Shown: in pieces, positions 1-6,853 of the stretch
Numbering within the stretch: the stretch's first letter is position 1
How the letters are laid out: each line of letters opens with the position of its first letter
Assembly (NCBI GenBank): GCA_030592645.1
Contig: JAUVIR010000037.1
Location: 1 to 32,950, forward strand
Source: Candidatus Fermentibacterota bacterium
Lineage (GTDB): Bacteria > Fermentibacterota > Fermentibacteria > Fermentibacterales > JCC-6
DNA length: 32,950 nucleotides
Direction of reading: 5' to 3'
Translations under genes and position numbers: made by a program
The notes under the pieces: generated by a model
Seen by the model: the letters and a program-made list of their open reading frames with translations, nothing else
What the model was told of the DNA's origin: nothing
The model's database searches: none

Positions 1-798
1 ATGATCAGGTCAGTCAATGGTGAGCTGGTCGGTTACGTCATGCTCAGTGCGGACGGCAGGGATGAGGGAGGACTTGTAGAGGAAGCGGATGAGATCCTCA
101 GAGAGATAATCAGTCTTGAGGCTTCACTCTCACCTGAGGAACGGACCATCAGCCTTCCGGATGGCTACTATTTCAGATGGGTGGGAAACTACCTGAATCA
201 AATGGAGGCGAAGAAGAGGTTCAGCCTGCTCATCCCGATCTGCCTTGCAGCGATCTTCGGCATCATGTATCTGCAGTTCAGAACGGTAGCGGTTCCGGTG
301 ATTATATTTCTCGGAGCGGTACCGCTTGCAATTGCGGGAGGATTCCTCTTCATACAGATATGGCCATTCCTTCAGAATCTTCTTTTCGGGGCGGGAATAA
401 TGGCTTCCCCTTCGTTCGGCCCAGTCTATCTTACGGTCGCTGTCGTGGTCGGATTTATTGCTCTACTCGGTATCTGTGTGGATGACGGTGTTCTGATGAC
501 GACATACATCAACCAGCTGATAAAGAGAGAGAAACCATCCTCAAAAAGTGAATTGAGGGAGCTTGTCCTGATAGCGGGCAAGAGGCGTATTCGCCCTGCG
601 GTAATGACAACGGTAACAACACTCATAGCTCTGCTCCCGGTGATCCTGGTATCCGGAAGAGGATCGGAACTGTCCAGACCGATGGCTCTCCCAGTATTTG
701 GCGGGATGCTGATAGAGTTCATGACAATGCTGATAGTCCCGGTGGCCTACAGCTGGTGGCTCGAAAGGAAGTTCCGTGGCAGCTCACAGAAACTATAG
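1..798 (+). CDS. Heavy-metal RND efflux pump, C-terminal part (CusA/CzcA-like)
   Basis: This is the last ~265 residues of an inner-membrane RND transporter; the rest lies upstream of the window, so the ATG at base 1 is not claimed as the true start. RND pumps of this family export monovalent or divalent metal cations through a tripartite envelope complex using proton-motive force. The visible part begins in a soluble porter-domain remnant and then shows the final block of transmembrane helices. The conserved helix around residues 140-175 contains GICVDDGVLMTTYINQ, followed by the loop KRRIRPAVMTTVTTLIALLP and the closing PMALPVFGGMLIEF...VPVAYSWW segment, all typical of CusA/CzcA. Family membership is clear; the metal is not determinable. 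The gene ends two bases before the MOSC-protein ATG, suggesting co-transcription. Confidence 0.9.
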   Translation: MIRSVNGELVGYVMLSADGRDEGGLVEEADEILREIISLEASLSPEERTISLPDGYYFRWVGNYLNQMEAKKRFSLLIPICLAAIFGIMYLQFRTVAVPVIIFLGAVPLAIAGGFLFIQIWPFLQNLLFGAGIMASPSFGPVYLTVAVVVGFIALLGICVDDGVLMTTYINQLIKREKPSSKSELRELVLIAGKRRIRPAVMTTVTTLIALLPVILVSGRGSELSRPMALPVFGGMLIEFMTMLIVPVAYSWWLERKFRGSSQKL

Positions 799-799
799 A

Positions 800-1237
800 A
801 TGACCGTAGAGACAGTGAACATTTCTCTTGCAAAGGGAACAGCAAAGCATTCCGTATCTGCGATTGAGCTTGACAGTGAAGGAGTGATCGGAGACGCGCA
901 TCGAGGTACCCCCGGCAGGAATGTAAGTCTGCTGGATAGGACTCTGGTCGAGGAGCTTACGGTTTCATCCGGCATCGAAAGTATTCCAGAGGGCGCGATG
1001 GGCGAGAATATAACCTTCAGGATAAGCGGACCGGACACTCCAAAGCTGGGTGACAGAATACAGATAGGAAAAGTCCTGCTGCTGGTTGAAAAGATCGGCA
1101 AGGAGTGTCATGGAGATGGCTGCGCGATCTTCAGGAGAATCGGCAGGTGTGTCATGCCCTCCGAAGGGATATTCTGCTCGGTGGTCAGAGGCGGTAAGAT
1201 TCAGCCCGGCATGACCGGCGAATTTATCCGCACATGA
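800..1237 (+). CDS. MOSC domain protein
   Basis: A ~145-residue stand-alone MOSC domain protein. MOSC domains bind sulfur-carrying groups or molybdenum/tungsten pterin cofactors through a conserved cysteine. Visible hallmarks are the N-terminal GDAHRG and PGRNVSLLD segments, a central PEGAMGENITF stretch, and the C-terminal GKECHGDGCAIFRRIGRC segment followed by PSEGIFCSVV.GGKIQPG, the usual order in MogA/MoaC-associated MOSC proteins. The ATG at 800 sits just after the RND stop and is preferred to an in-frame GTG at 776 that would overlap the RND gene. It probably shares a transcript with the pump. A role in molybdopterin or sulfur transfer is inferred from the family only; no other cofactor gene is nearby. 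Confidence 0.85.
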   Translation: MTVETVNISLAKGTAKHSVSAIELDSEGVIGDAHRGTPGRNVSLLDRTLVEELTVSSGIESIPEGAMGENITFRISGPDTPKLGDRIQIGKVLLLVEKIGKECHGDGCAIFRRIGRCVMPSEGIFCSVVRGGKIQPGMTGEFIRT

Positions 1238-1256
1238 ATCTGATTACAGTAGATAC

Positions 1257-2057
1257 TTACATTTCCCGGACGATGACAAAATCCGCCTGGTCTGCCTCCC
1301 AGGATTCATCCTCGCCCACGACGCTGACGGTCAGATACAAAACACCTGATTCCAGCTGGTCAGGTATTCCCGAGTGGTAATCGCTGTGAAAACTCCCGCA
1401 GACGAATACGCAGCTTATTCCTTCTATCGATGATGCCATTACAGCGTCCTTGAGGAGCTGGGCTCTGTACATGTTGACTGGATCCATGGGCATGGATTGC
1501 ATCTGACCGCTCAGGGCTTCCATTGTAGCGAGGAACTGCTGTCTGTAGAAAACGCTCGTGGAGTCCACGATGATGCTCTCGAAGAACTCGGAGCCCTCTG
1601 TCTCCCGAAGACCTTCCCAACCTCTTCTTGCAACAGCAGAAGCGAAATGACGGGGGACGTTTGCCGCGATAACATTGTAGCCGTTCTGCGCGGCATACTC
1701 CACCATGGGATGGTAGGCCTCAACATAGTTGCTCCAGGGTCTTGCGGACTCGAGAAGTTCATCCAGGGTGAGATCACCCGAAAGGTACGAATCAAGCAGC
1801 CCCTGCACATCGGTCTCGAACATCTCAAGGGCAAGGCACCGCTCATCTGAAGCAAGGTTTCTCCAGATATAGAGCTCCCATTCGTGAGCTAAAGCGTCAT
1901 CGTGCTTCTCCCCGATGAATACTACGGGGACTTCTTCAAGCATACTTATCATCTCTCCGGATGATACGGTATCATCCCCGTGATGGATAATCCCCTGGGG
2001 GAAGGTAAGCGTAAGCATTACAGTAATTAAGAATCCCAAAATACACTTCCTTTTCAA
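1257..2057 (-). CDS. ChaN-family exported protein
   Basis: A 266-residue secreted or membrane-anchored protein of the ChaN/TIKI-like superfamily (ChaN is an iron-regulated haem-binding lipoprotein in Campylobacter). The N-terminus MKRKCILGFLITVMLTLTF is a signal peptide; the cysteine lies too early to be a standard lipobox. Family motifs are VVFIGEKHDD near residue 50, LALEMFETDVQ near 98, PWSNYVEAYHPMVEYA near 128 and NVIAANVPR near 155, followed by a C-terminal FVCGSFHSDYHSGIP segment with paired histidines that matches the family metal/haem site. It converges on the MOSC gene with ~19 bases between the stops. Some family members resemble metal-dependent proteases, so haem binding is only one possible activity. 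Confidence 0.85.
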   Translation of the reverse strand: MKRKCILGFLITVMLTLTFPQGIIHHGDDTVSSGEMISMLEEVPVVFIGEKHDDALAHEWELYIWRNLASDERCLALEMFETDVQGLLDSYLSGDLTLDELLESARPWSNYVEAYHPMVEYAAQNGYNVIAANVPRHFASAVARRGWEGLRETEGSEFFESIIVDSTSVFYRQQFLATMEALSGQMQSMPMDPVNMYRAQLLKDAVMASSIEGISCVFVCGSFHSDYHSGIPDQLESGVLYLTVSVVGEDESWEADQADFVIVREM

Positions 2058-2117
2058 AGAGTATTGATCAATCTGTTGAAAACATGCTCAAACCGGCCTT
2101 CTCGGGCAAGCCTGCGC

Positions 2118-2189
2118 AGCCCTGATGTTCAGCTGGATAGAGCGTGGTTTACTGAACAAAAGTCACTAGTTCGAATCCCATTTGGGGTA
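2118..2189 (+). pseudogene. tRNA-like relic
   Basis: The segment contains a near-perfect D-arm (GTTC AGCTGGATA GAGC, 2127-2143) and a perfect T-loop (TTCGAAT, 2170-2176) at roughly the spacing of a tRNA. Five of seven acceptor pairs can be drawn between AGCCCTG at 2118-2124 and TTGGGGT at 2182-2188. The T-stem does not pair and the anticodon stem is reduced to about three pairs, so it is unlikely to be a working tRNA. It may be a decayed tRNA or a chance resemblance. Confidence 0.35.
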
Positions 2190-2427
2190 TTATCCGTTCA
2201 TACCTTGAGAGAGGTGTATTTGCGAATTCTAAAGAGTATAAACGAATATGTTAATACTTGCTAAATAAGAGGATACTGTATTCTATTTGCTTAGCGCTAT
2301 ATTGATCGAGTATTCTGCGCAACTTTGATGAGTTGGTGCAATAGTGATCATATCGATTGCGTTTATCCAGAGCTAGATAGTTGACGGCGCCGGTACCGTC
2401 ACTTATAAATTCAACACAGAATCATCC

Positions 2428-2478
2428 CCAACGGTTTACCGTTGGCTCCCCCTCCACGTGCCGTTGCACTTGGAGGGG
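2428..2478. repeat. Two tandem perfect hairpins
   Basis: The first is CCAACGGT-TT-ACCGTTGG (2428-2445), an 8-bp stem with a 2-base centre. Three bases later comes a second hairpin with arms CCCCTCCA (2449-2456) and TGGAGGGG (2471-2478), extended inside by GTGC/GCAC around a CGTT loop. A pyrimidine-rich run (ATTTCTTTTA) follows, so the second could act as an intrinsic terminator. It ends ~20 bases before the NYN start. It may instead be part of a REP-like element. Confidence 0.6.
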
Positions 2479-2498
2479 ATTTCTTTTATGCTTTTCGA

Positions 2499-3144
2499 AT
2501 GATAAAATGTGGAATATTCATTGATGGTTTTAATTTGTATCACTCTCTGAAGGATGCAATCAAAAAAACTAATTACTCAAAAGTGAGATGGTTAAACATC
2601 TATAGTATGTGTGATCATTTCATCAAACAACCAGCACGGGGATTTGTTACTGATTCTTTATCATGTGAATGTATCCACTTTTACTCTGCAAGACCTAAGC
2701 ATGCATTTCCAGACACTCGAAAAAGGTTTGATCTCTACATGGATTGTCTTCGGAACACTGGATTAGAGGTTCATTTAGGCAAGTATCGGAAGCGTACAGC
2801 GACATGCAAAATATGTAAACAGACCTATACGTATCATGAAGAGAAAGAAACAGATGTAGCTATAGGGGTAGGAATCATCCAGAACGTATGTAATCATAAT
2901 CTTGATGCAATAATAGTCATTTCAGGAGATGCTGATCTAATACCTGCATATAAAGTTATTAAGGAAATGAGACCAAGTACAATCCGAATGGTAGCTCTGC
3001 CGTTTGCTAGATCCCTTTAAAGTAGTTAAGAATGCTGTAGATCATCATTTCAATATAACACCTGCAATATACGCACAACATCAATTTGCTGATCCTCTTG
3101 TCCTCCCTGATGGCAGGGTTATATCCAAACCACTCAACTGGTGA
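2499..3144 (+). pseudogene. NYN-domain (LabA/DUF88-like) protein, frameshifted
   Basis: A PIN-like NYN-domain nuclease-type gene. From ATG 2499 the frame reads MIKCGIFIDGFNLYHSL, the classic first motif with the metal-binding Asp, then a CKIC zinc-knuckle-like pair near residue 108, EKETDVAIGVGI near 125 (second acidic motif) and VISGDADLIPAYK near 145 (third). The frame stops at 3018-3020 just after VALPFARS. A second frame picks up at once (GAT CCC TTT AAA at 3010-3021) and encodes DPFKVVKNAVDHHFNITPAI and then FADPLVLPDGRVISKPLNW to a stop at 3142-3144. This reads like the missing C-terminus. A one-base insertion near 3009-3015 therefore splits the gene, unless it is an assembly error. ATG 2499 is preferred because an upstream in-frame start would lie in the hairpins. 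Confidence 0.75.
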
Positions 3145-3239
3145 GTTCAAATCAGGCAAACAATACAGGTTCACTATGGTAATTGTAATCTATTCGATCA
3201 TATAGTGATGAGTTCGAAATGCATCCACTACGGGGTACC

Positions 3240-3286
3240 AAAAGGGACGGAGGTAATTGGAAAATCTAATTACCTCCGTCCCTTTT
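3240..3286. repeat. Short inverted-repeat element, copy 1
   Basis: Nineteen-base perfect arms (3240-3258 and 3268-3286) carrying the core GGGACGGAGGTAATT and its complement surround a 9-base loop, with a T-run at the right end. The same core forms the ends of a longer element at 14674-14777. It looks like a REP/MITE-type repeat and could act as an intrinsic terminator. Confidence 0.75.
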
Positions 3287-3403
3287 TGAATATACAGATA
3301 CCAGAGTTGTAACCACCATTGACGTAACGGCATTGCACATGATAAAAGTTGAGCGAAGAAGTTCCCGAAGAATGTGGAGTTTACCATTCAACCGGAGACA
3401 AGC

Positions 3404-3541
3404 ATGAACATATTTGAAGAATTCAGAAAGATCATAAAGGCAATCGAAGATCTTATCTGGATGAAACGTAAGAGGAATTCTGATCAGGATCAGGTAGACA
3501 TTAAAATGCTTGAGAAAGGGAAGAGTGAAACGAATAGATAG
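3404..3541 (+). pseudogene. Internally deleted nucleotidyltransferase (AbiEii-like) remnant
   Basis: An ORF of 45 codons with a good ribosome site (CCGGAG before ATG 3404). It reads MNIFEEFRKIIKAIE, like the start of small AbiEii/MNT-type nucleotidyltransferases, and then passes directly to DLIWMKRKRNSDQDQVDIKM, like their C-terminal DLI.MKR.....QD..DI motif. The usual GG..A.......T.DID catalytic core of about 100 residues is absent. The simplest reading is an in-frame internal deletion that joined the two ends. The family assignment rests on these two short motifs only. The downstream ORF at 3525 overlaps its end, as partner genes of such pairs often do. Confidence 0.5.
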
Positions 3542-3689
3542 AGTGTTTAAGGAGCTCAGTTCTCTCTATGAGTTTAACAAAAAGATATCATTATATAAAT
3601 TCAATGATTACGGGAATCTCAAGAAGATCAAATCCAGCAAAACTGAGTACAAATCTTCTTCAATTCAAAATTCTGGTCAACACTCTTAG
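3525..3689 (+). CDS. Small basic protein of unknown function (54 aa)
   Basis: GTG 3525 follows AAAGGGAAGA, a plausible ribosome site, and opens a 54-codon frame ending at TAG 3687-3689. The protein begins VKRIDRVFKELSSLYEFNKK and is rich in Lys and Ser. It overlaps the nucleotidyltransferase remnant by 17 bases in another frame, an arrangement typical of translationally coupled pairs. No family is recognised. It could be the partner of the broken upstream gene, a truncated gene or a chance ORF; composition and position favour a once-real gene. Confidence 0.4.
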   Translation: MKRIDRVFKELSSLYEFNKKISLYKFNDYGNLKKIKSSKTEYKSSSIQNSGQHS

Positions 3690-3758
3690 TAGGTGTGATT
3701 TCAATCCCATGGAGGAGTCAGGCGAATTCCGTTTTCGGAGTTTCTTTCTGACACAGGG

Positions 3759-3787
3759 TTGACTGTAAAAAAACTGATCAATAGATT
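3759..3787 (+). promoter_or_regulatory. Predicted promoter of the rex operon
   Basis: TTGACT (3759-3764) and TAGATT (3782-3787) are separated by 17 bases and lie about 40 bases before the rex start. They match the sigma-70-type consensus at five and four of six positions. The Rex-like palindrome begins at the last base of the -10 hexamer. Confidence 0.55.
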
Positions 3788-3810
3788 TGTGAAAGTTCGA
3801 ACTATCACAA
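3787..3810. promoter_or_regulatory. Candidate Rex operator (TTGTGA...TCACAA palindrome)
   Basis: TTGTGA (3787-3792) and TCACAA (3805-3810) are perfect inverted half-sites, and the centre GTTCGAAC is itself palindromic; only one pair of the 24-base sequence breaks symmetry. Known Rex boxes have the same half-sites but a 6-base spacer, here 12. The site covers the expected transcription start of rex, ideal for autorepression. Binding by this Rex is inferred. Confidence 0.55.
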
Positions 3811-3827
3811 TATGAACCGGAGATATG

Positions 3828-4463
3828 ATGCCCGGGAAAAAAGTATCAGAAAAAACCATCAGAAGGCTCAGCCACTATGCAAGGTGTCTCAGACGGGCCA
3901 GAGTTGACGGGATACCGATAGTTACCTCAAAACATCTGTCGGAAAGGTGCGGTATTTCATCTGCTGCTGTAAGGAAAGACCTTGCAGTTTTCGGGGAATT
4001 CGGGAAGCAGGGATCCGGATACGGGGTATCAGATCTTCTTGAAAATATTGAAAGAATACTTGGCACCTGTGCGCCTCCAGGTGTGATAGTGATCGGAGCG
4101 GGGAACATCGGCAGTGCGCTTCTGGAATCGGGATTGGACGGAACCGGTGGATACAGCTATTCAGCCATCTTTGATAATGATCCGGAGATTATCGGTAAGA
4201 CTATTGCGGGAGTCACCGTTCAGCCGGTTGATGAACTCAGGGAGGTTATCAGCGAACATGGTGATGTTATTGCCATATTAGCAGTCCCTCCGGGTGAGGG
4301 GCAGAATGCTGTCAATAATCTGGTAAGCACAGGATGCATTTCCATACTCAGCTTTACACTGGAGCCCCTCGATGTTCCAGACGGAGTTGTTCTGCGATAC
4401 GTTGAAGTATCCACAGAGCTGGATATTCTTACACATTCCATGAAATGCAGGGACCTGCCATGA
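3828..4463 (+). CDS. rex: Redox-sensing transcriptional repressor Rex
   Basis: A ~211-residue cytoplasmic Rex protein. Rex binds operators when NAD+ predominates and lets go when NADH rises, de-repressing fermentative or respiratory NADH-oxidising genes. The N-terminal winged helix shows TIRRLSHYARCLRRA and then VTSKHLSERCGISSAAVRKDLAVFGEFGKQGSGY, the conserved DNA-binding signature. A Rossmann segment GVIVIGAGNIGSALL follows near residue 85, and FDNDPEIIGKTIAGV near 120. Length is normal for the family. ATG 3828 is preferred to the adjacent ATG 3825 because GGAG at 3819-3822 is better spaced from it. The stop overlaps the next gene's ATG (ATGA), so rex is the first gene of the oxidoreductase operon. 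Its own promoter carries a TTGTGA...TCACAA palindrome, implying feedback control. Confidence 0.95.
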   Translation: MPGKKVSEKTIRRLSHYARCLRRARVDGIPIVTSKHLSERCGISSAAVRKDLAVFGEFGKQGSGYGVSDLLENIERILGTCAPPGVIVIGAGNIGSALLESGLDGTGGYSYSAIFDNDPEIIGKTIAGVTVQPVDELREVISEHGDVIAILAVPPGEGQNAVNNLVSTGCISILSFTLEPLDVPDGVVLRYVEVSTELDILTHSMKCRDLP

Positions 4464-4957
4464 AACGATTCCCTGCTGTAATGTCTACAGCAGCAGTGCT
4501 TCTCTGTATATGGATATTCCTGACACTCAGTTTCCATCCGCACGAGCTGGTGCTTGGGTTTGCTGTAAGCCTGATTATAGCAGTTGCCACTAAGGGCGCT
4601 TTTACCGGAAACTGGTTCCGGCTCCTCAAGCCCGCCAGGCTGGCTGCAGAGGTTAATTACGTTCTCTATTTTCTGGGTAAGATGTTTATGGCCAACATCG
4701 ATGTTCTTATGCGGGTTCTGCAGCCTGTCGTCCCGGTGAAGCCAGGCATTGTTAGAGCCTCGCTCGTGATGAACAGTGAGAGAGCGAGAAACATAGTGGC
4801 AAACTCCATAACACTTACGCCTGGTACACTGACAATCGAAATGACCGGAACCGAAATATTTGTACACTGGATAAGCCTTCCCGAGGGCGACATACATGAG
4901 GAAACACAGAAAATGGTTGATGGCTTTGCGAACAGATTGAAGAGGATCTTTGAGTAA
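4460..4957 (+). CDS. MrpE/MnhE-like cation antiporter subunit (MbhA-like)
   Basis: A ~165-residue membrane protein of the MrpE family, one of the small subunits of Mrp Na+/H+ antiporters and of Mbh/Mbs complexes. Two N-terminal transmembrane helices (VMSTAAVLLCIWIFLTL and LVLGFAVSLIIAVATKG) are followed by the LLKPARLAAEVNYVLYFLGKM segment and the conserved cytosolic part NSITLTPGTLTIEM, the family signature. ATG 4460 overlaps the rex stop by four bases; an in-frame ATG at 4445 lies inside rex and is less likely. It is the first structural gene of the complex. In this family the subunit is structural, helping anchor the Mrp module. Confidence 0.92.
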   Translation: MKRFPAVMSTAAVLLCIWIFLTLSFHPHELVLGFAVSLIIAVATKGAFTGNWFRLLKPARLAAEVNYVLYFLGKMFMANIDVLMRVLQPVVPVKPGIVRASLVMNSERARNIVANSITLTPGTLTIEMTGTEIFVHWISLPEGDIHEETQKMVDGFANRLKRIFE

Positions 4958-5213
4958 CACATTCACTTCGATACTGTTCGGGCTGCTTGGCGGAGGTCTT
5001 CTCCTTGCTTTCATACGTCTGCTCAAGGGGCAGCACGGTACGGACAGAGCGGTAGCCCTTGATACGGCAACACTGATCTCAACAAACCTTCTTGTATTTA
5101 TCGCTTTCCTCGAGGGAAGGTCTATGCTGGTCGATGTCGCGCTGGTCTATTCCGTCCTTTCCTTTCTTGGGGTTCTGGCAATTGCCAGGTACCTCGATGG
5201 AGGACTGAGATGA
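4950..5213 (+). CDS. MrpF/MnhF-like subunit (MbhB-like)
   Basis: An 87-residue, three-helix membrane protein of the MrpF/PhaF family. The central GTDRAVALDTATLISTNLLV segment contains the conserved D-R and D-T positions of the family. The start is TTG 4950, preceded by AGAGGAT and overlapping the MrpE stop; no ATG fits. It ends overlapping the MrpG ATG. In Mrp and Mbh complexes this subunit packs with MrpG and MrpE, and it is thought to contribute to the sodium-translocating part. Confidence 0.9.
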   Translation: MSNTFTSILFGLLGGGLLLAFIRLLKGQHGTDRAVALDTATLISTNLLVFIAFLEGRSMLVDVALVYSVLSFLGVLAIARYLDGGLR

Positions 5214-5554
5214 TTTTTCTTTCGATCGCCGGACACGTACTGCTGGTATCAGGAGGCTTTATTCTATTCACAAGCGGCCTTGGTATTTTGAGAATGCCGG
5301 ACGTGTGGAACAGGCTTCATGCGGGTACAAAGGCTACAACACTTGGCTCAATACTGTTCCTGGCGGGGATTGGCTGTCTCGAACCCACCTGGATTCCAAA
5401 GCTCTTTCTGATAGTTCTTTTCATCATTCTGACGAACCCCGTTTCGGGTCACGCGCTTGCGAGGGCTGTCCATATGAGACCCGAGGAGAAACCGGACAAC
5501 CTCCTGGAGGATGATCTTGCGGAATCAGGTTTTGAAGGGGGCGAGGAACAGTGA
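5210..5554 (+). CDS. MrpG/MnhG-like subunit (MbhC-like)
   Basis: A 114-residue membrane protein of the MrpG/PhaG family with three predicted helices. GLGILRMPDVWNRLHAGTKA is the family signature, followed by LGSILFLAGIG and LIVLFIILTNPVSGHALARA. The acidic C-terminal tail (about 25 residues) is hydrophilic and variable. ATG 5210 overlaps the MrpF stop, and the gene end overlaps the next GTG, so all three small subunits are translationally coupled. It is part of the Mrp-type ion-translocating module. Confidence 0.92.
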   Translation: MIFLSIAGHVLLVSGGFILFTSGLGILRMPDVWNRLHAGTKATTLGSILFLAGIGCLEPTWIPKLFLIVLFIILTNPVSGHALARAVHMRPEEKPDNLLEDDLAESGFEGGEEQ

Positions 5555-5802
5555 CTGAAACTCTGATGACAGTAATTGTGGTGACGTTCGGGGGGATGAT
5601 GATTACTGCCGCAATCGCAGTTCTTTTCGTACGGGATCTTCTCTCTGCAATAATCATCACCGGTTTTGTCAGCCTTTCCGCCTCCGTGATGTTCCTTTTA
5701 ATGGACGCTCCTGATGTAGCTATCACCGAAGCAAGTATCGGTGCTGTTCTGGCTACAATGATCTTCCTCTGGGGCAGGGGAAAGATCGGAGGCGACGGAT
5801 GA
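5551..5802 (+). CDS. MbhD-like subunit (DUF4040, MrpA C-terminal type)
   Basis: An 83-residue membrane protein matching the MbhD/DUF4040 segment that in Mrp antiporters is fused to the C-terminus of MrpA. Three hydrophobic helices are visible, and the diagnostic stretch is MDAPDVAITEASIGAVLATM. Start is GTG 5551, overlapping the MrpG stop (GTGA). In the Mbh and Mbs structures this subunit sits at the interface between the ion-translocating small subunits and the antiporter subunits. Having it as a separate gene, rather than within MrpA, is the Mbh/Mbs arrangement and one argument that this is not a simple Mrp antiporter. Confidence 0.88.
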   Translation: MTETLMTVIVVTFGGMMITAAIAVLFVRDLLSAIIITGFVSLSASVMFLLMDAPDVAITEASIGAVLATMIFLWGRGKIGGDG

Positions 5803-6488
5803 TAAGAACTCTGACGGGTTTGATTATCGTTCTTGTTCTCGGAGCAGTGGCTGCCGCGGTCATTCCCGAAATGCAGATGCGCGAAGAGCTGCAGGGGGTG
5901 GGGTACTCGTACGTATCCCGGGGGATGGACGATACCGGGTCATCGAACCTCGTGACGGCTGTAATAGTGGCCTATAGAGGCCTGGATACACTTGGCGAAG
6001 TGGTTGTTCTTTTCTGTGCATCCACGGCGGTGGTTCTTATCCTGACACTCTACCCTATCGGTATAAAAGCCTCCGAACCCAGCAGAGTTGTCGCGTTCAC
6101 GGCAAAGGTATTGCCTGCTCCTATTCTACTTTTCGGTGTTTATTTCATCGCTCACAGTCATATAAGCCCGGGAGGCGGTTTCCCCGGGGGGACTGTTATT
6201 GCCTCGGTATTCCTTCTTGTCATGCTTGGCAGCAGTTCAGTACCGGACGGCAGGGGAAGGCTTCCCGCAATTGAATCTCTCGCCGGTTTGTCATTCGGGC
6301 TGCTGGGATTCTGGGGGATCATGACGGTCGGGCAGTTTCTCAACAATGCATTTCTCGGTACCGGAACCCCCGGGACTATCGTGTCCGGAGGGCTGATCCC
6401 GCTGATCTCAATTGCTATCGGCGCGAAGGTCGCGAGTGAATTTTCAGGGGTGTTCAAAGCCTTCAGAAATACCGGAGGCACAGTATGA
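5799..6488 (+). CDS. MbhE-MbhF fusion (MrpA C-terminus plus MrpB)
   Basis: A 229-residue membrane protein joining two subunits that are separate in archaeal Mbh. Residues 1-90 resemble MbhE, with the signature SSNLVTAVIVAYRGLDTLGE followed by a helix. Residues ~100-229 are a MrpB/MbhF domain with PAPILLFGVYFIAHSHISPG, then GGFPGGTVIASVFLLVM and a C-terminal LIPLISIAIGAKV. The HSHISPGGGFPGG loop is highly conserved in MrpB proteins. ATG 5799 overlaps the previous stop, and the last bases overlap the MrpC ATG. The fusion is plausible because the two subunits are neighbours in the known complexes; in Mrp antiporters the E-like part is fused to MrpA instead. Confidence 0.88.
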   Translation: MIRTLTGLIIVLVLGAVAAAVIPEMQMREELQGVGYSYVSRGMDDTGSSNLVTAVIVAYRGLDTLGEVVVLFCASTAVVLILTLYPIGIKASEPSRVVAFTAKVLPAPILLFGVYFIAHSHISPGGGFPGGTVIASVFLLVMLGSSSVPDGRGRLPAIESLAGLSFGLLGFWGIMTVGQFLNNAFLGTGTPGTIVSGGLIPLISIAIGAKVASEFSGVFKAFRNTGGTV

Positions 6489-6853
6489 GCACGGCGTTCT
6501 ACTGGTCTATAGCCGGTACGGCTGCCGGGCTTGTCCTTGTGGGACTCTGGGGAATACTCACCAGAAAGCACATACTCAGAATAGCGCTTGCCTTCACACT
6601 GGCTGATACGGGCGTCAACCTGCTTCTTGTATGGTCCGGATATCTTCCCGGAAGAACCGCGCCTATCGTAGATGGCACCATCTCTGCGTCTGGCATTACA
6701 TCTGCGGTTGTCGATCCCCTTCCCCAGGCCATGGTTCTGACATCGATCGTTATCGGGGTGGCTGTGGCCGCCCTGTTCGTGGTTGTAGGGGTTCTGGCTT
6801 CAAGAAGGACCGGTTCGGCAGATGTCCGCCGGATGAAGGAGCTCCGATGGTAG
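6485..6853 (+). CDS. MrpC/NuoK-like subunit (MbhG-like)
   Basis: A 122-residue three-helix membrane protein of the MrpC/NuoK family. The first helix WSIAGTAAGLVLVGLWGILT leads into RKHILRIALAFTLADTGVNLLLV, matching the family signature around the second helix, and the end contains DPLPQAMVLTSIVIGVAVAALF, the hallmark DPLPQALVLTAIVI segment. ATG 6485 overlaps the preceding stop. The gene overlaps the next one by seven bases (ATG 6847). In complex I and Mbh the NuoK-like subunit provides one half-channel of the ion path. Confidence 0.92.
   Translation: MSTAFYWSIAGTAAGLVLVGLWGILTRKHILRIALAFTLADTGVNLLLVWSGYLPGRTAPIVDGTISASGITSAVVDPLPQAMVLTSIVIGVAVAALFVVVGVLASRRTGSADVRRMKELRW

Larger units (their letters stand above)
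2058..2498. other. Gene-poor AT-rich interval
   Basis: This stretch lies between the ChaN-like gene and the NYN relic. No convincing protein-coding gene is seen. It holds a tRNA-like relic (2118-2189) and two adjacent hairpins (2428-2478), described separately. Base composition is visibly more AT-rich than the operon that follows, consistent with acquired or decaying DNA. Confidence 0.6.

Noticed and set aside
3568..3762. Open frame of 64 codons before rex
   Set aside because: It lies in a different frame over the better supported 54-codon ORF and runs into the rex promoter.
4220..5026. Long open frame on the minus strand (268 codons) across rex and the MrpE gene
   Set aside because: It is antisense to two clearly recognised genes, has a composition unlike a folded protein and no ribosome site.
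6631..6846. Upstream extension of the double-antiporter gene
   Set aside because: The extra 72 residues are the MrpC gene read in another frame; ATG 6847 has a GGAG site and starts the expected first helix.
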